The position numbers and the translations under genes are program-made. The notes below the pieces were generated by a model. That model did no database searches. It worked only from the letters and a program-made list of their open reading frames with translations, and had not been told where the DNA came from. Shown here piece after piece: positions 38,103 through 48,205 of a DNA stretch of 64,000 bases. The stretch's first letter is position 1. Each line of letters begins with the position of its first letter. Where the stretch lies: the NCBI GenBank assembly GCA_024642285.1, contig JAHEBJ010000001.1, forward strand, positions 62,001-126,000, given 5' to 3'. This DNA is from Sphingobacteriales bacterium. Its GTDB lineage: Bacteria > Bacteroidota > Bacteroidia > Chitinophagales > Chitinophagaceae.

Positions 38103-38124
38103 ATAATCCGTTGGATTATTTTTT
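38103..38124 (+). promoter_or_regulatory. Terminator-like hairpin upstream of acs
   Basis: ATAATCC-GTT-GGATTAT perfect dyad followed by TTTTT, about 57 nt before the acs ATG. Confidence 0.45.
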
Positions 38125-38180
38125 AAACAAAGATGGTATAAATATATTAAATTGGCAGTAAAGTAAACCTGCAAATAATA

Positions 38181-40118
38181 ATGGCATATCCTTATCAGAT
38201 AACTTCTTTGGAACAATATCACAACGACTATAAAAAAAGTGTAGAAGACCCGGAAAGTTTTTGGGGAGCCATTGCCGAAAATTTTGAGTGGCGCAAAAAA
38301 TGGGATAAGGTTTTAAACTGGAATTTTACTGAACCCAAAGTTGAATGGTTCGCCAATGCCAGATTAAACATCACCGAAAATTGTATCGACAGGCATTTAA
38401 AAACCATGGCTGATAAACCCGCCATCATCTGGGAACCAGATAATCCTGAGGAAAGAACAAGAACAGTCACTTATGCCCGGCTGCATAAACGGGTTTGCCA
38501 GTTTGCACAGGTATTAAAAAATAATGGAGTAAAAAAGGGGGATCGTGTATGTATATATATGGGCATGGTGCCGGAGTTGGCTTATGCTGTTTTGGGTTGT
38601 GCAAGGATTGGTGCCATTCACAGCGTAATTTTCGGCGGCTTCAGCGCTCAAAGTATTGCCGATCGTTTGGAAGATGCCAATGTTGAATTTATTGTTACCT
38701 GCGATGGTGCTTATCGCGGCGGAAAAGATATTTCTTTAAAAAGCATTATTGATGATGCCTTGATTGGCAACAAAACCGTAAAGCGGGTAATTGTTTATAC
38801 AAGAACAAGAACGCCGGTTAGCATGATAAAGGGAAGAGATGTTTGGTGGGAAGATGAGATGCTGCATGCAGAAGATCAATTAGAACTGAATGCAACATTC
38901 AATTTTCCTGCCGAAGAAATGGATGCCGAAGATCCCTTGTTTATTTTATACACTTCGGGTTCAACAGGCAAACCCAAAGGTGTGGTGCACAGTAGTGCCG
39001 GTTATATGGTTTGGACCAATTATACTTTTGTAAATGTTTTTCAATACAAACCCGGCGATGTTTTTTTCTGTACAGCCGATATCGGGTGGATAACCGGGCA
39101 CAGTTATATTGTATACGGTCCATTGAGCGCAGGAGCAACGGGTGTAATGTTTGAAGGTATTCCCACGTGGCCAACTGCCGGCCGGTTTTGGGACATAGTA
39201 GAAAAATACAAAGTGAATACTTTGTATACGGCACCAACAGCTATAAGAAGTTTAATGAGCTATGGGTTAGATCCGTTGAAAGGAAAAGATCTTTCCTCTT
39301 TAAAAGTTTTGGGTACAGTTGGTGAACCCATTAATGAAGAAGCATGGCATTGGTATGATGAACATATCGGAAAGAAAAAATGCCCGATCGTAGATACCTG
39401 GTGGCAAACAGAAACCGGCGGCTGCCTCATAAGTAATCTGGCTGGAGTAACACCGGCAAAACCCAGTTGGGCTTCTTTACCAATGCCGGGTGTACAACCA
39501 ATACTGGTTGATGAGCATGGGCATGAGGTAACTCAAAAAGATGAAGATGGATTGGTTAAAGGAAATCTCTGTATAAAGGCACCGTGGCCGGGAATTTTAC
39601 GAACCACTTACGGCGATCATGAACGTTACCGCACAAATTATTTTGCCACCTACGAAAATTTATATTTTACAGGTGATGGTGCGTTCAAAGATGCTGAAGG
39701 GAATTTCAGAATAACCGGAAGAGTTGACGATGTATTGAATGTAAGTGGTCATCGCATTGGCACAGCCGAAGTAGAGAATGCCATCAACATGCACGCCGGT
39801 GTGGTAGAAAGCGCTGTGGTTGGTTTTCCGCATGAGGTAAAAGGACAGGGCATTTATGCTTATGTGATCATGAACCAGAAGCATGGCGATGATGAACAAA
39901 GTAAAAAAGATATTCTGCAAACTGTTACCCGGGTGATTGGTGCAATTGCCAAGCCTGATAAAATCCAGTTTGTAACAGGTCTGCCTAAAACCCGCAGTGG
40001 AAAGATCATGCGACGCATTTTACGAAAGATCGCCGAAGGTGAAACCAAAAATCTGGGTGATACAACAACTCTGCTTGATCCTGCTGTGGTTGAAGAAATA
40101 CAAAAGGGCAAATTGTAA
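38181..40118 (+). CDS. acs: Acetyl-CoA synthetase (acetate--CoA ligase)
   Basis: YTSGSTGKPKGVVHSSAGYM, WWQTETGG, YFTGDGAFKDAEGNFRITGRVDDVLNVSGHRIGTAEVE, PKTRSGKIMRR. Confidence 0.98.
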   Translation: MAYPYQITSLEQYHNDYKKSVEDPESFWGAIAENFEWRKKWDKVLNWNFTEPKVEWFANARLNITENCIDRHLKTMADKPAIIWEPDNPEERTRTVTYARLHKRVCQFAQVLKNNGVKKGDRVCIYMGMVPELAYAVLGCARIGAIHSVIFGGFSAQSIADRLEDANVEFIVTCDGAYRGGKDISLKSIIDDALIGNKTVKRVIVYTRTRTPVSMIKGRDVWWEDEMLHAEDQLELNATFNFPAEEMDAEDPLFILYTSGSTGKPKGVVHSSAGYMVWTNYTFVNVFQYKPGDVFFCTADIGWITGHSYIVYGPLSAGATGVMFEGIPTWPTAGRFWDIVEKYKVNTLYTAPTAIRSLMSYGLDPLKGKDLSSLKVLGTVGEPINEEAWHWYDEHIGKKKCPIVDTWWQTETGGCLISNLAGVTPAKPSWASLPMPGVQPILVDEHGHEVTQKDEDGLVKGNLCIKAPWPGILRTTYGDHERYRTNYFATYENLYFTGDGAFKDAEGNFRITGRVDDVLNVSGHRIGTAEVENAINMHAGVVESAVVGFPHEVKGQGIYAYVIMNQKHGDDEQSKKDILQTVTRVIGAIAKPDKIQFVTGLPKTRSGKIMRRILRKIAEGETKNLGDTTTLLDPAVVEEIQKGKL

Positions 40119-40168
40119 CCATGCTCTGCAGCTTTTTTAATTTAATTTTGGGCTCTTTAAATTTCTTT

Positions 40169-42373
40169 ATGATTAAACCTGGCTATACAAATTGTTTGTT
40201 TCTTGCGTTGCTTCTTTCGTACCTTAATGCAAATGCACAAATGAAAAGTTGCTGCGATCCTGCAGGCGTGCCAATTATTTCAACGGTTAAGCAAACTGCT
40301 GGTACTTTACAGATGGCTGCCATACTCGACAGTATTGGCAGGTATGCCGATCCCGAAGACTTTTACCTGATGAATGAAGCAAGGACCGCAATCTTTAGAA
40401 AAAAACTCGACACAACTACTGATCCTTATAAACGGGTAACACTTTATTTCCAATACAGCAACGAAACTTTAAATGCAGGCAATTCCGATGAAGCCATCAG
40501 TGTACTCAGTCAGGTAATTGCAGCCATGCAGTTTACAGGCGATAACATGAACGACCAGTCTAAACCATTTTTTGATCTGTTAGCAATCGCTTATATGCGG
40601 AAAGGCGAACTGGAAAACTGTGCCGCCAATCATAATGCACAGAGTTGTATTATACCAATTCAGGGAGGAGGTTTACATACGCTGACTACGGGCTCCGAAA
40701 AAGCGATAGAAACATATAAGTTGATCTTAAATAAATTTCCAGCTGACTTGCAGTCGAGGTATTTAATGAATGTGGCTTATATGACGTTGAGTAAATATCC
40801 GGCCGAAGTACCGAAGGAGTTGCTCATAGAACCCGGTATATTTTCAATAACCAAATCCAATGTTGTTTTAAAAGATATAGCTACGCGGAAAGGAGTTGAT
40901 ATGAATGGCATTTCGGGTGGTGTTGTTGTTGAGGACCTGGACAATGATGGATTGCTCGATATCATGGCAAGCTCTTACGGATTAAGTGATCAGATCAGAT
41001 ATATGCATCAGCAAAAAGATGGCAGCTTTAAAAATGAAACAGCTTCATCGGGTTTAGTAGGCATTACCGGCGGACTAAATCTGATTCACGCTGATTATAA
41101 TAATGATGGCTTTGCAGATATTCTTGTATTACGTGGAGGCTGGCTGGGTAAAAATGCAAAATTTCCTTTTTCGCTTTTAAAAAATAATGGTAACAATAGT
41201 TTTGAGGATGTGACAATAGAAGCAGGGCTGTATTCTCCGGCGCCCACTCAAACAGCAAGTTGGGGCGATTTTAATAACGATGGTTGGATTGATCTTTTTG
41301 TAGGACATGAAAATTACCCCTGCCAGTTATTTATGAATGTAAAGGGAAAGTTTACAGATGTATCGGCTAAGTATGGTTTAAATTTTATCAGCTTTGTAAA
41401 GGGTTCGGTTTGGGGTGATATAAATAATGATGGCTTTTCCGACCTGTATATTTCTGCATTGGGTCTTCCCAATAAATTATTTTTAAACAAGGCAGATGCT
41501 GCATCAGGCGAAAGAAAATTTGTTGACATTTCTAAGTCGGCTGGAGTAGAAGAACCGTTAAGTAGTTTTCCTGCCTGGTTTTTTGATTTTGATAATGATG
41601 GGTTCGAAGACATTTTTGTTTCGGGTTACGATACCAAACGATTTTCGCAGGTTGGTGAAGATGCAGCCCGTGATATGTTGGGGATGGCGCCCATGGGTGA
41701 GCAGCCAAGGTTGTATCATAATAATGGCAACAATACGTTTACCGATGTGAGCAAAGCTTACGGGGTTGATCATATCAACTATACCATGGGTTGCAATTTT
41801 GGTGATGTTGATAATGACGGCTGGCCTGATTATTATTTAGGAACCGGTGCACCGGAGTTTAACAGTATTGTCCCCAATAAATTATACCGCAATGTTGCGG
41901 GTAGGAGATTTGAAGACATTACTTACGCAACCCATACAGGCCATATTCAAAAAGGCCATGCCATTGCGTTTGCCGATATTGATAATGATGGCGATCAGGA
42001 TATTTATATGGTAACCGGTGGAGCGGTGGAAGGCGACCGTTTCAGAAATGTACTTTTTGAAAACACAACCAATAATGGTAACAATTGGATAAAACTAAAA
42101 CTGGAAGGCGTAAAATCGAACCGGTCCGCCATTGGCGCTAAAATCAGAATTAAAGTAAAATTGCCAGATGGAGGTTTTCAAAATTTTTATCATGTAGTAA
42201 ATACGGGCGGAAGTTTTGGGTCTAATCCATTACTGGTTTCAGCCGGGTTGGGCAATGCAGTAAGCATTGAAGAGATAGAAATTAAATGGCCCGATAAGAA
42301 GAACTCTTCCCAATTTTTCAAGTCTGTCAAAATGAACACGCTGATGACTATTAAAGAAATAGCAGGCGATTAA
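40169..42373 (+). CDS. CRTAC1-like protein (FG-GAP/VCBS repeats plus ASPIC/UnbV)
   Basis: Repeated DLDNDGLLDI, DYNNDGFADI, DFNNDGWIDL, DFDNDGFEDI, DVDNDGWPDY, DIDNDGDQDI; UnbV-like C-terminus. Start MIKPGYTNCLFLALL preferred (ORF from 40121). Confidence 0.88.
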   Translation: MIKPGYTNCLFLALLLSYLNANAQMKSCCDPAGVPIISTVKQTAGTLQMAAILDSIGRYADPEDFYLMNEARTAIFRKKLDTTTDPYKRVTLYFQYSNETLNAGNSDEAISVLSQVIAAMQFTGDNMNDQSKPFFDLLAIAYMRKGELENCAANHNAQSCIIPIQGGGLHTLTTGSEKAIETYKLILNKFPADLQSRYLMNVAYMTLSKYPAEVPKELLIEPGIFSITKSNVVLKDIATRKGVDMNGISGGVVVEDLDNDGLLDIMASSYGLSDQIRYMHQQKDGSFKNETASSGLVGITGGLNLIHADYNNDGFADILVLRGGWLGKNAKFPFSLLKNNGNNSFEDVTIEAGLYSPAPTQTASWGDFNNDGWIDLFVGHENYPCQLFMNVKGKFTDVSAKYGLNFISFVKGSVWGDINNDGFSDLYISALGLPNKLFLNKADAASGERKFVDISKSAGVEEPLSSFPAWFFDFDNDGFEDIFVSGYDTKRFSQVGEDAARDMLGMAPMGEQPRLYHNNGNNTFTDVSKAYGVDHINYTMGCNFGDVDNDGWPDYYLGTGAPEFNSIVPNKLYRNVAGRRFEDITYATHTGHIQKGHAIAFADIDNDGDQDIYMVTGGAVEGDRFRNVLFENTTNNGNNWIKLKLEGVKSNRSAIGAKIRIKVKLPDGGFQNFYHVVNTGGSFGSNPLLVSAGLGNAVSIEEIEIKWPDKKNSSQFFKSVKMNTLMTIKEIAGD

Positions 42374-42822
42374 AATTTTATTTCTTTCACAATATTTTGG
42401 CAGGCAAGTAATTTCATTTCTCCTTCGCTGTAAACTTCAGGGTCTTCATCCTCTTCTTCCTTCATAGCAATTTTATATTTATAGATACCTGATTTTATCT
42501 CATACCAGCATTCTTGGTTTTTTGGAAGCACGGTGATGGTAAGTACGTTGGGTTCATAACCATTACCTAAACGTTTGTATAAGCTGACGTAGACTGTTTT
42601 ACCAGTTACATTTTTAAAGCACAAGTCACTTGTATTTTTGAGAGTACAGCTATCGGGCCTTGCAACCACTATGGGCTGAAACTCAGCATGAGCAGGCATT
42701 TTTAGAACCTTTACCAATTCAACCAGCGCTTTACCGCCTTCAATAATATTTTCGGTTGTTGTGTTTTGTGCTGATGCAACCAGGCTGAAGAGGGCAACTG
42801 CTGCTGAAATTATCTTTCTCAT
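42370..42822 (-). CDS. Hypothetical secreted protein
   Basis: Signal peptide MRKIISAAVALFSLVASAQN; no recognised domain. ORF to 42846. Confidence 0.7.
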   Translation of the reverse strand: MRKIISAAVALFSLVASAQNTTTENIIEGGKALVELVKVLKMPAHAEFQPIVVARPDSCTLKNTSDLCFKNVTGKTVYVSLYKRLGNGYEPNVLTITVLPKNQECWYEIKSGIYKYKIAMKEEEDEDPEVYSEGEMKLLACQNIVKEIKF

Positions 42823-42878
42823 CTTATTAAGTTTTATACGGTACAATTTCAGGATGCACTGATGACCGGGTTTACATA

Positions 42879-42919
42879 AAAGAAGGAAGTCAGGCCTTTG
42901 AGACCTGACTTCCTTCTTT
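42879..42919 (-). terminator. Hairpin downstream of the M16 peptidase gene
   Basis: 16-bp perfect stem AAAGAAGGAAGTCAGG / CCTGACTTCCTTCTTT, 9-nt loop. Confidence 0.75.
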
Positions 42920-42936
42920 GTAATTCACACTCAATA

Positions 42937-45870
42937 TTAGTATCCGAATAATTCTTCGAGGCTCAGCTTTTTTATTTCGCCATATTTCTTCATGTCGTCT
43001 TCGCTTAATTTTTTATCAGATGCCACAATGCAATAAGTATAAGCCTTGTTGGCAAGATTATCGGTATGGAATTTTTTCAATTCAGGATAACCAATCTTGT
43101 CAACAGCGCTATAAGTGCTCTTTCGAATATCTTCATTCAATCCTTTTTGTTGTGCGGCCAGGTAGTTGAAAATTATGCCGTCTTGAGTAATGCGTTCTGT
43201 TTCTATATCTTTTTTGATGCCATCACGTGCATATCCAATATTATCTTCTACATTAGGTAAATCATTTAGTAATTCATTCATGGCCTTCACTGACTCGTTG
43301 AATTTATCGGCCTGGCAGCCCACATAGGCGATGGTAAAAAACGGATCTTCTTTCTTTTCTGGTTTTGCATAAAAAGCAAAGGTAGAATAAGCCAGTGCTT
43401 TAGATTCCCTGATGGTTTGAAAAACAAGGGCTCCCATTCCACCTCCAAAATAATTATTGAAGATGTCAACAACCGGTTCTTTATCGGCACTGTATGCCGA
43501 CGTATTACGTACCCAGCGCACTTCAGCCTGCACCATATTATAATCGGCAAACAAGATCTTGTTTTTTGTTTGCTCCTCAAGTGTAAAGTTCATTTTTGAT
43601 GGAGCGGCTTTGAACGCAGCCGGAATCGTATGCATGGTTTTCAAACTTGCTGTAAGCTGCTGCATTGATAGCGGGCCATAGTAAATAATTTTATGCCCAT
43701 TGCTGTTCAGGCCATGTAATATGTTGATGAGATCGGCAGAGCTGATCTTATTCAAATCCTCATCGCTCAATGTATAATTAAACGGATTTCTTTGACCATA
43801 CCTTGCATAATTCATCAATGCGCTCATAATAGCGCCTTTGTTTGCCTTGGCATCGGTACGTGATTTCTTTAACCGCTGCTTTAAGGATTCGAGGGCCGCT
43901 TCATCAGCCTTACAATTCTTTAAGACATCCTCAAACAAAGTTACCGCTGCATTGAAATTCTCCTGCAAACCTTCTATGGTTACTGTTGTGAATTCGTTGG
44001 CTGCACTTACATTAAAGCTACATGCTATTTTGTAAAACGCTTTTGTGATATCTTCGGCACTCATCTTATCGGTTCCTAAAAACTGAAGGTATTGTGCGGC
44101 CAGACTTATTTTGTTATTATTCCAGGTCCCCATGTCAAAGCGGTAACGCAGGCGGAATAAACTGTTATCTTTATTCTGCACATACAAAACTTCTGCAGGA
44201 CCAACTATTGCTTTTTGAAGATCTTTATTGTAGTCTATCCAAACAGGTTTCATAGGAGATGCCTGCATATTGTTCACCATCTTAACAAACGGTGATTGTG
44301 CATCCCTGTTTGTTTCTACTGGTGTTATTGGCGGCTTCTCTACTTTTATTACACTGTTGTCTTCTCCCTTGCGTTTAAAAATAACTACATAGTTTTCTCC
44401 AAAATATTTATTGGCAAAGGCTACGATGTCAGTCTTGGTTAATTTAGAAAGATTGTCAGTATAGGCAACCTGCTCCTGCCAGTCCAGTTCGCTGGTAAAA
44501 GCGTCCATCAGATTACTGGCTCTTGAACCGTATGTTTCATAGGCTTGAATGGATCTTTTTTTCAGATTGTTGATGATTGAAGTGATAAGGTCATCATCAA
44601 AATTTCCTTTTTTTAGATTTTCAATTTCGCCAAGCATAAGTGCTTTTACATCATCCAGTGATTGACCAAGCGTAGGCCTGCCCTGCATACGCAACACACC
44701 ATAATCTATAAGAGTGAAAGCAGAAGCAGAGGCGCCTAGTAATTTTTGCCTCTTCACCAGATTAAGATCCATTAAACCTGCTTTACCATTGGTTAGAATC
44801 TGACCAACCAGGTCGGCAAGCAAAACATCTTTTGATTTATTGCCGGCAAGACGGAATCCAATGGTTACATTTTCAGCATCGGGGCCAACTATTTCAGATG
44901 TGATGGGTGCGGTGATCGGTTGCTCCGGTTGAAAAGTGTATTTTTTGAATGGCGTATTCTGCATGTATGCAAATGTGGTTTCTACTTTTTTGATCATTAC
45001 ATCCGGATCAAAATCACCACTCATGATTACAGCCATATTATTAGGCACATAATACTTGTTGAAGTATTTTCTGATCTCCACAAGCGACGGATTTTTTAAA
45101 TGCTCAATTGTGCCGATAGTGGTTTGTAAACCGTAATTGTGATTCTTAAACAATTCGGAAAAGAGTTTTTCAAAAACACGACCTCCATCGCTATCCAGTC
45201 CGCGGTTCTTTTCTTCATAAACAGCTTCCAGTTCGGTATGGAAGATTCTTAGCACTGGGTTGCGAAAACGCTCTCCCTGTACTGCGAGGTATTTATCAAT
45301 CGCATTGGCAGGAACATCATCGGTATACACAGTTTGCTCAAATGAAGTAAAAGCATTGGTACCCTGAGCTCCCATGCTGCTCATCATTTTATCGTACTCG
45401 TTGGCAATTGCATATTTTGATGCAATGCCCGAGATAGAATCTATCTGATGGTAGATGGCCTTACGTCTTTCAACATCCGTTGTTTTATTATACACTTCAT
45501 ACAGGTCATCTATTTTATCAAGCTCGGGTTTTTCTTTTGCCCAATCCAGCGTACCATATTTATCAGTTCCTTTGAACAGCATATGCTCCAGGTAATGAGC
45601 AAGTCCTGTGTTGGTTGCCGGATCAGTTTTACCGCCAGCTTTAACGGCCACGTAACATTGTATCCGTGGGTCTTTTTTAGTTGGACTTAGAATAACAGTA
45701 AGCCCGTTCTTTAAAGTATAAAACCTTGCTTTAGCAGGATCATTGGTTACATATTTGTAAGTGTATCCGGCAGAAGCGGCATCCTTCCATTCAAATTTCC
45801 CGTTTTGTGCAATAGCAGTAACAGCAAATAGAAAAGAGAGGGAAAATAAAAACGGTTTAATAAATCGCAT
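42937..45870 (-). CDS. M16 family (pitrilysin-like) zinc peptidase
   Basis: HYLEHMLFKG (HxxEH) with downstream ELEAVYEEKNRG; second M16-like half. Confidence 0.95.
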   Translation of the reverse strand: MRFIKPFLFSLSFLFAVTAIAQNGKFEWKDAASAGYTYKYVTNDPAKARFYTLKNGLTVILSPTKKDPRIQCYVAVKAGGKTDPATNTGLAHYLEHMLFKGTDKYGTLDWAKEKPELDKIDDLYEVYNKTTDVERRKAIYHQIDSISGIASKYAIANEYDKMMSSMGAQGTNAFTSFEQTVYTDDVPANAIDKYLAVQGERFRNPVLRIFHTELEAVYEEKNRGLDSDGGRVFEKLFSELFKNHNYGLQTTIGTIEHLKNPSLVEIRKYFNKYYVPNNMAVIMSGDFDPDVMIKKVETTFAYMQNTPFKKYTFQPEQPITAPITSEIVGPDAENVTIGFRLAGNKSKDVLLADLVGQILTNGKAGLMDLNLVKRQKLLGASASAFTLIDYGVLRMQGRPTLGQSLDDVKALMLGEIENLKKGNFDDDLITSIINNLKKRSIQAYETYGSRASNLMDAFTSELDWQEQVAYTDNLSKLTKTDIVAFANKYFGENYVVIFKRKGEDNSVIKVEKPPITPVETNRDAQSPFVKMVNNMQASPMKPVWIDYNKDLQKAIVGPAEVLYVQNKDNSLFRLRYRFDMGTWNNNKISLAAQYLQFLGTDKMSAEDITKAFYKIACSFNVSAANEFTTVTIEGLQENFNAAVTLFEDVLKNCKADEAALESLKQRLKKSRTDAKANKGAIMSALMNYARYGQRNPFNYTLSDEDLNKISSADLINILHGLNSNGHKIIYYGPLSMQQLTASLKTMHTIPAAFKAAPSKMNFTLEEQTKNKILFADYNMVQAEVRWVRNTSAYSADKEPVVDIFNNYFGGGMGALVFQTIRESKALAYSTFAFYAKPEKKEDPFFTIAYVGCQADKFNESVKAMNELLNDLPNVEDNIGYARDGIKKDIETERITQDGIIFNYLAAQQKGLNEDIRKSTYSAVDKIGYPELKKFHTDNLANKAYTYCIVASDKKLSEDDMKKYGEIKKLSLEELFGY

Positions 45871-45953
45871 AGTAATTGTTTTGAAATTTTGAAGAGCAGC
45901 AAATGTACTGTTTATACATATTATTTATTTACCGTTCGCACCATATTTACCTA

Positions 45954-45961
45954 TATTTTTG
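45954..45961 (+). promoter_or_regulatory. Bacteroidota -7 element (TATTTTTG)
   Basis: TATTTTTG matches TAnnTTTG, 19 nt before the ATG at 45981. Confidence 0.5.
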
Positions 45962-45980
45962 CAGAAAATGATGAATTCGT

Positions 45981-46922
45981 ATGAAAAGGTTCTTAAAAAC
46001 CGTTGCCCGTACTGTATTTGTGTTGTTTTTGCTGCTTAATGTGGTGGTAGCTTTTCATGCTTACAAGTTTACCCATTTTTATGATAATGGTTTTATGACT
46101 GTAAAAGCACAAGCTGATAAAACAGGTTGGGATAAAATAAAGGAGATTTTATTTGGTATAAATGCGGTGAAGCAGAAAAATACAGTTGCAACAGACTCTA
46201 CTTTTAACACTGTTTATTTACAAACAAAAGAAGATTTGAAATTGGAGGGATGGTATTTACAAACTGATAGCGCTGTAGGTACAGTTTGCCTTTTTCATGG
46301 GCATGGTGGTACCAAATCAGGTGTAAATACCGAAGCTGAAGAGTTCAGGAAACTGGGATACAATACTTTGCTGATTGATTTTAGAGCGCATGGTAACAGC
46401 CAGGGAAATAAATGTACAATTGGATATAATGAAGCAGAAGATGTAAAACTTGCTTACGATTTTATTAAGAACAAGGGCGAAAAGAATATTGTGTTGTGGG
46501 GAATATCCATGGGTGCATCTACAATAACTAAAGCAATTAAGGATTATAAACTGCTTCCTTCAAAAGTAATTTTAGAAATGCCATTTAGTACTATTGAAGA
46601 TGCAGTTATGGGCAGAGTAAAAATGATGGGACTACCTGCGCAACCCATATCCACTTTACTTACTTTTTGGGGTGGCGCTGAAAATGGTTTTTGGGCATTT
46701 AGTATGAAGCCACAGGAATACGTAAAAGAAATTAGCTGTCCTGTTTTGTTGCAATGGGGCAGGAACGACCCCAGGGTTACTAAAGGTGAAGAAGATGTTA
46801 TGTTTGCAAATATCCAAAGCGCCAATAAAAAGTTTGTAATTTTTGAGAACAGCGGCCACGAAAGTTTGTGTAAAAGTGAAACTGCCAAATGGGTTAACGA
46901 AATATCCGGCTTTTTAAAATGA
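45981..46922 (+). CDS. Alpha/beta hydrolase, membrane-anchored
   Basis: N-terminal TM; LFHGHGGTKSG, LLIDFRAHGNSQG, LWGISMGAST (GxSxG), FENSGHES. Confidence 0.9.
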   Translation: MKRFLKTVARTVFVLFLLLNVVVAFHAYKFTHFYDNGFMTVKAQADKTGWDKIKEILFGINAVKQKNTVATDSTFNTVYLQTKEDLKLEGWYLQTDSAVGTVCLFHGHGGTKSGVNTEAEEFRKLGYNTLLIDFRAHGNSQGNKCTIGYNEAEDVKLAYDFIKNKGEKNIVLWGISMGASTITKAIKDYKLLPSKVILEMPFSTIEDAVMGRVKMMGLPAQPISTLLTFWGGAENGFWAFSMKPQEYVKEISCPVLLQWGRNDPRVTKGEEDVMFANIQSANKKFVIFENSGHESLCKSETAKWVNEISGFLK

Positions 46923-48151
46923 TGCATCCAAAGAATATTTCAATACAGGAGTTTACTTATGAATTACCGGCTGAGAGAATTGCACTGCACCCGCTTGCAG
47001 AACGTGATGCATCCAAACTGCTTGTGTACAAAGATGGCGGAATACAGGAAGATCATTACAGTAATTTAGGTCAGTATCTGCCCTCACATAGTTTTTTGGT
47101 TTTTAATAACACGAAAGTTATTAAGGCACGTTTGCGTTTTCAAAAAAGCAGCGGCGGTGCTATTGAAATATTTTGCCTTGAACCCTATGAAAAGATCAAT
47201 GAGTACAGCCATGTTATGAACAAGACAGGTTCGGTAAAATGGAAATGCATGATTGGCGGAGTAAGTAAGTGGAAAGAAGATGTTTTAAAAAGGAATTTGG
47301 AATTGGGAATTCGGAGAGTAGAGTTAAAAGTAAAATTAGTTGAAAAACTTTCAGATGCTTATGTAGTAGAGTTTAGCTGGAGCCCTGTTGATTTTAGCTT
47401 TGCCGAAATATTAGAGGCTGCAGGTGATATTCCTTTGCCACCATATATAAAAAGAAAAGCCGAAACTGAAGATATTGAGCGCTATCAAACCATTTATGCA
47501 GAAGAGGAGGGTTCGGTAGCAGCGCCAACAGCAGGCCTGCATTTTACAGATGCCATATTTGAAAAACTGGCTGAAAAAAATATTCAAAAAGATTTTGTGA
47601 CGCTGCATGTTGGTGCAGGTACATTTAAGCCAGTGAAAGCGGCCACTATGCAGGATCATGAAATGCATCCAGAGTGGATTGATGTGGACCTGGTATTTCT
47701 TGAAAACCTGGTTTCGCAATTAGATAAGACGGTTGTAGCTATAGGTACTACTTCTTTACGAACTATTGAAAGCTTGTACTGGATGGGTGTTAAGGTGATG
47801 ACAGATCCTGAATTGCCAGATTTAAGTATCAACCAATGGGAAGTTTACGAAGAGCCATTGCGTTCAAGTAACGTTAAAGCAAAAGAAGCCTTAGTATCTT
47901 TAGTTGTTTGGCTTAAAGAAAAAAAACAGCAGCGGATATTTACTCAGTGTCAGATCTTAATTGCACCGGGCTATCAATTTAAAATCGCAAAAGCCATAGT
48001 TACCAATTTTCATCAGCCCCAATCAACTTTATTGCTTTTGGTTGCAGCTGCTATCGGGCAAGACTGGAATAAAGTATATAATTATGCGCTGCAAAATGAT
48101 TTTCGATTTTTAAGCTATGGCGATGGAAGCCTGTTATTTATCAACCATTAA
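46919..48151 (+). CDS. queA: S-adenosylmethionine:tRNA ribosyltransferase-isomerase
   Basis: YELPAERIALHPL, SFLVFNNTKVIKARL, VAAPTAGLHFT, LHVGAGTFKPV, TNFHQPQSTLLLLVAA. Confidence 0.96.
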   Translation: MMHPKNISIQEFTYELPAERIALHPLAERDASKLLVYKDGGIQEDHYSNLGQYLPSHSFLVFNNTKVIKARLRFQKSSGGAIEIFCLEPYEKINEYSHVMNKTGSVKWKCMIGGVSKWKEDVLKRNLELGIRRVELKVKLVEKLSDAYVVEFSWSPVDFSFAEILEAAGDIPLPPYIKRKAETEDIERYQTIYAEEEGSVAAPTAGLHFTDAIFEKLAEKNIQKDFVTLHVGAGTFKPVKAATMQDHEMHPEWIDVDLVFLENLVSQLDKTVVAIGTTSLRTIESLYWMGVKVMTDPELPDLSINQWEVYEEPLRSSNVKAKEALVSLVVWLKEKKQQRIFTQCQILIAPGYQFKIAKAIVTNFHQPQSTLLLLVAAAIGQDWNKVYNYALQNDFRFLSYGDGSLLFINH

Positions 48152-48205
48152 AAATAAAAACCCTTTTTTTGCAGAGCAGCTCAGCAAAAAAAGAAACAAA
48201 AAAAC

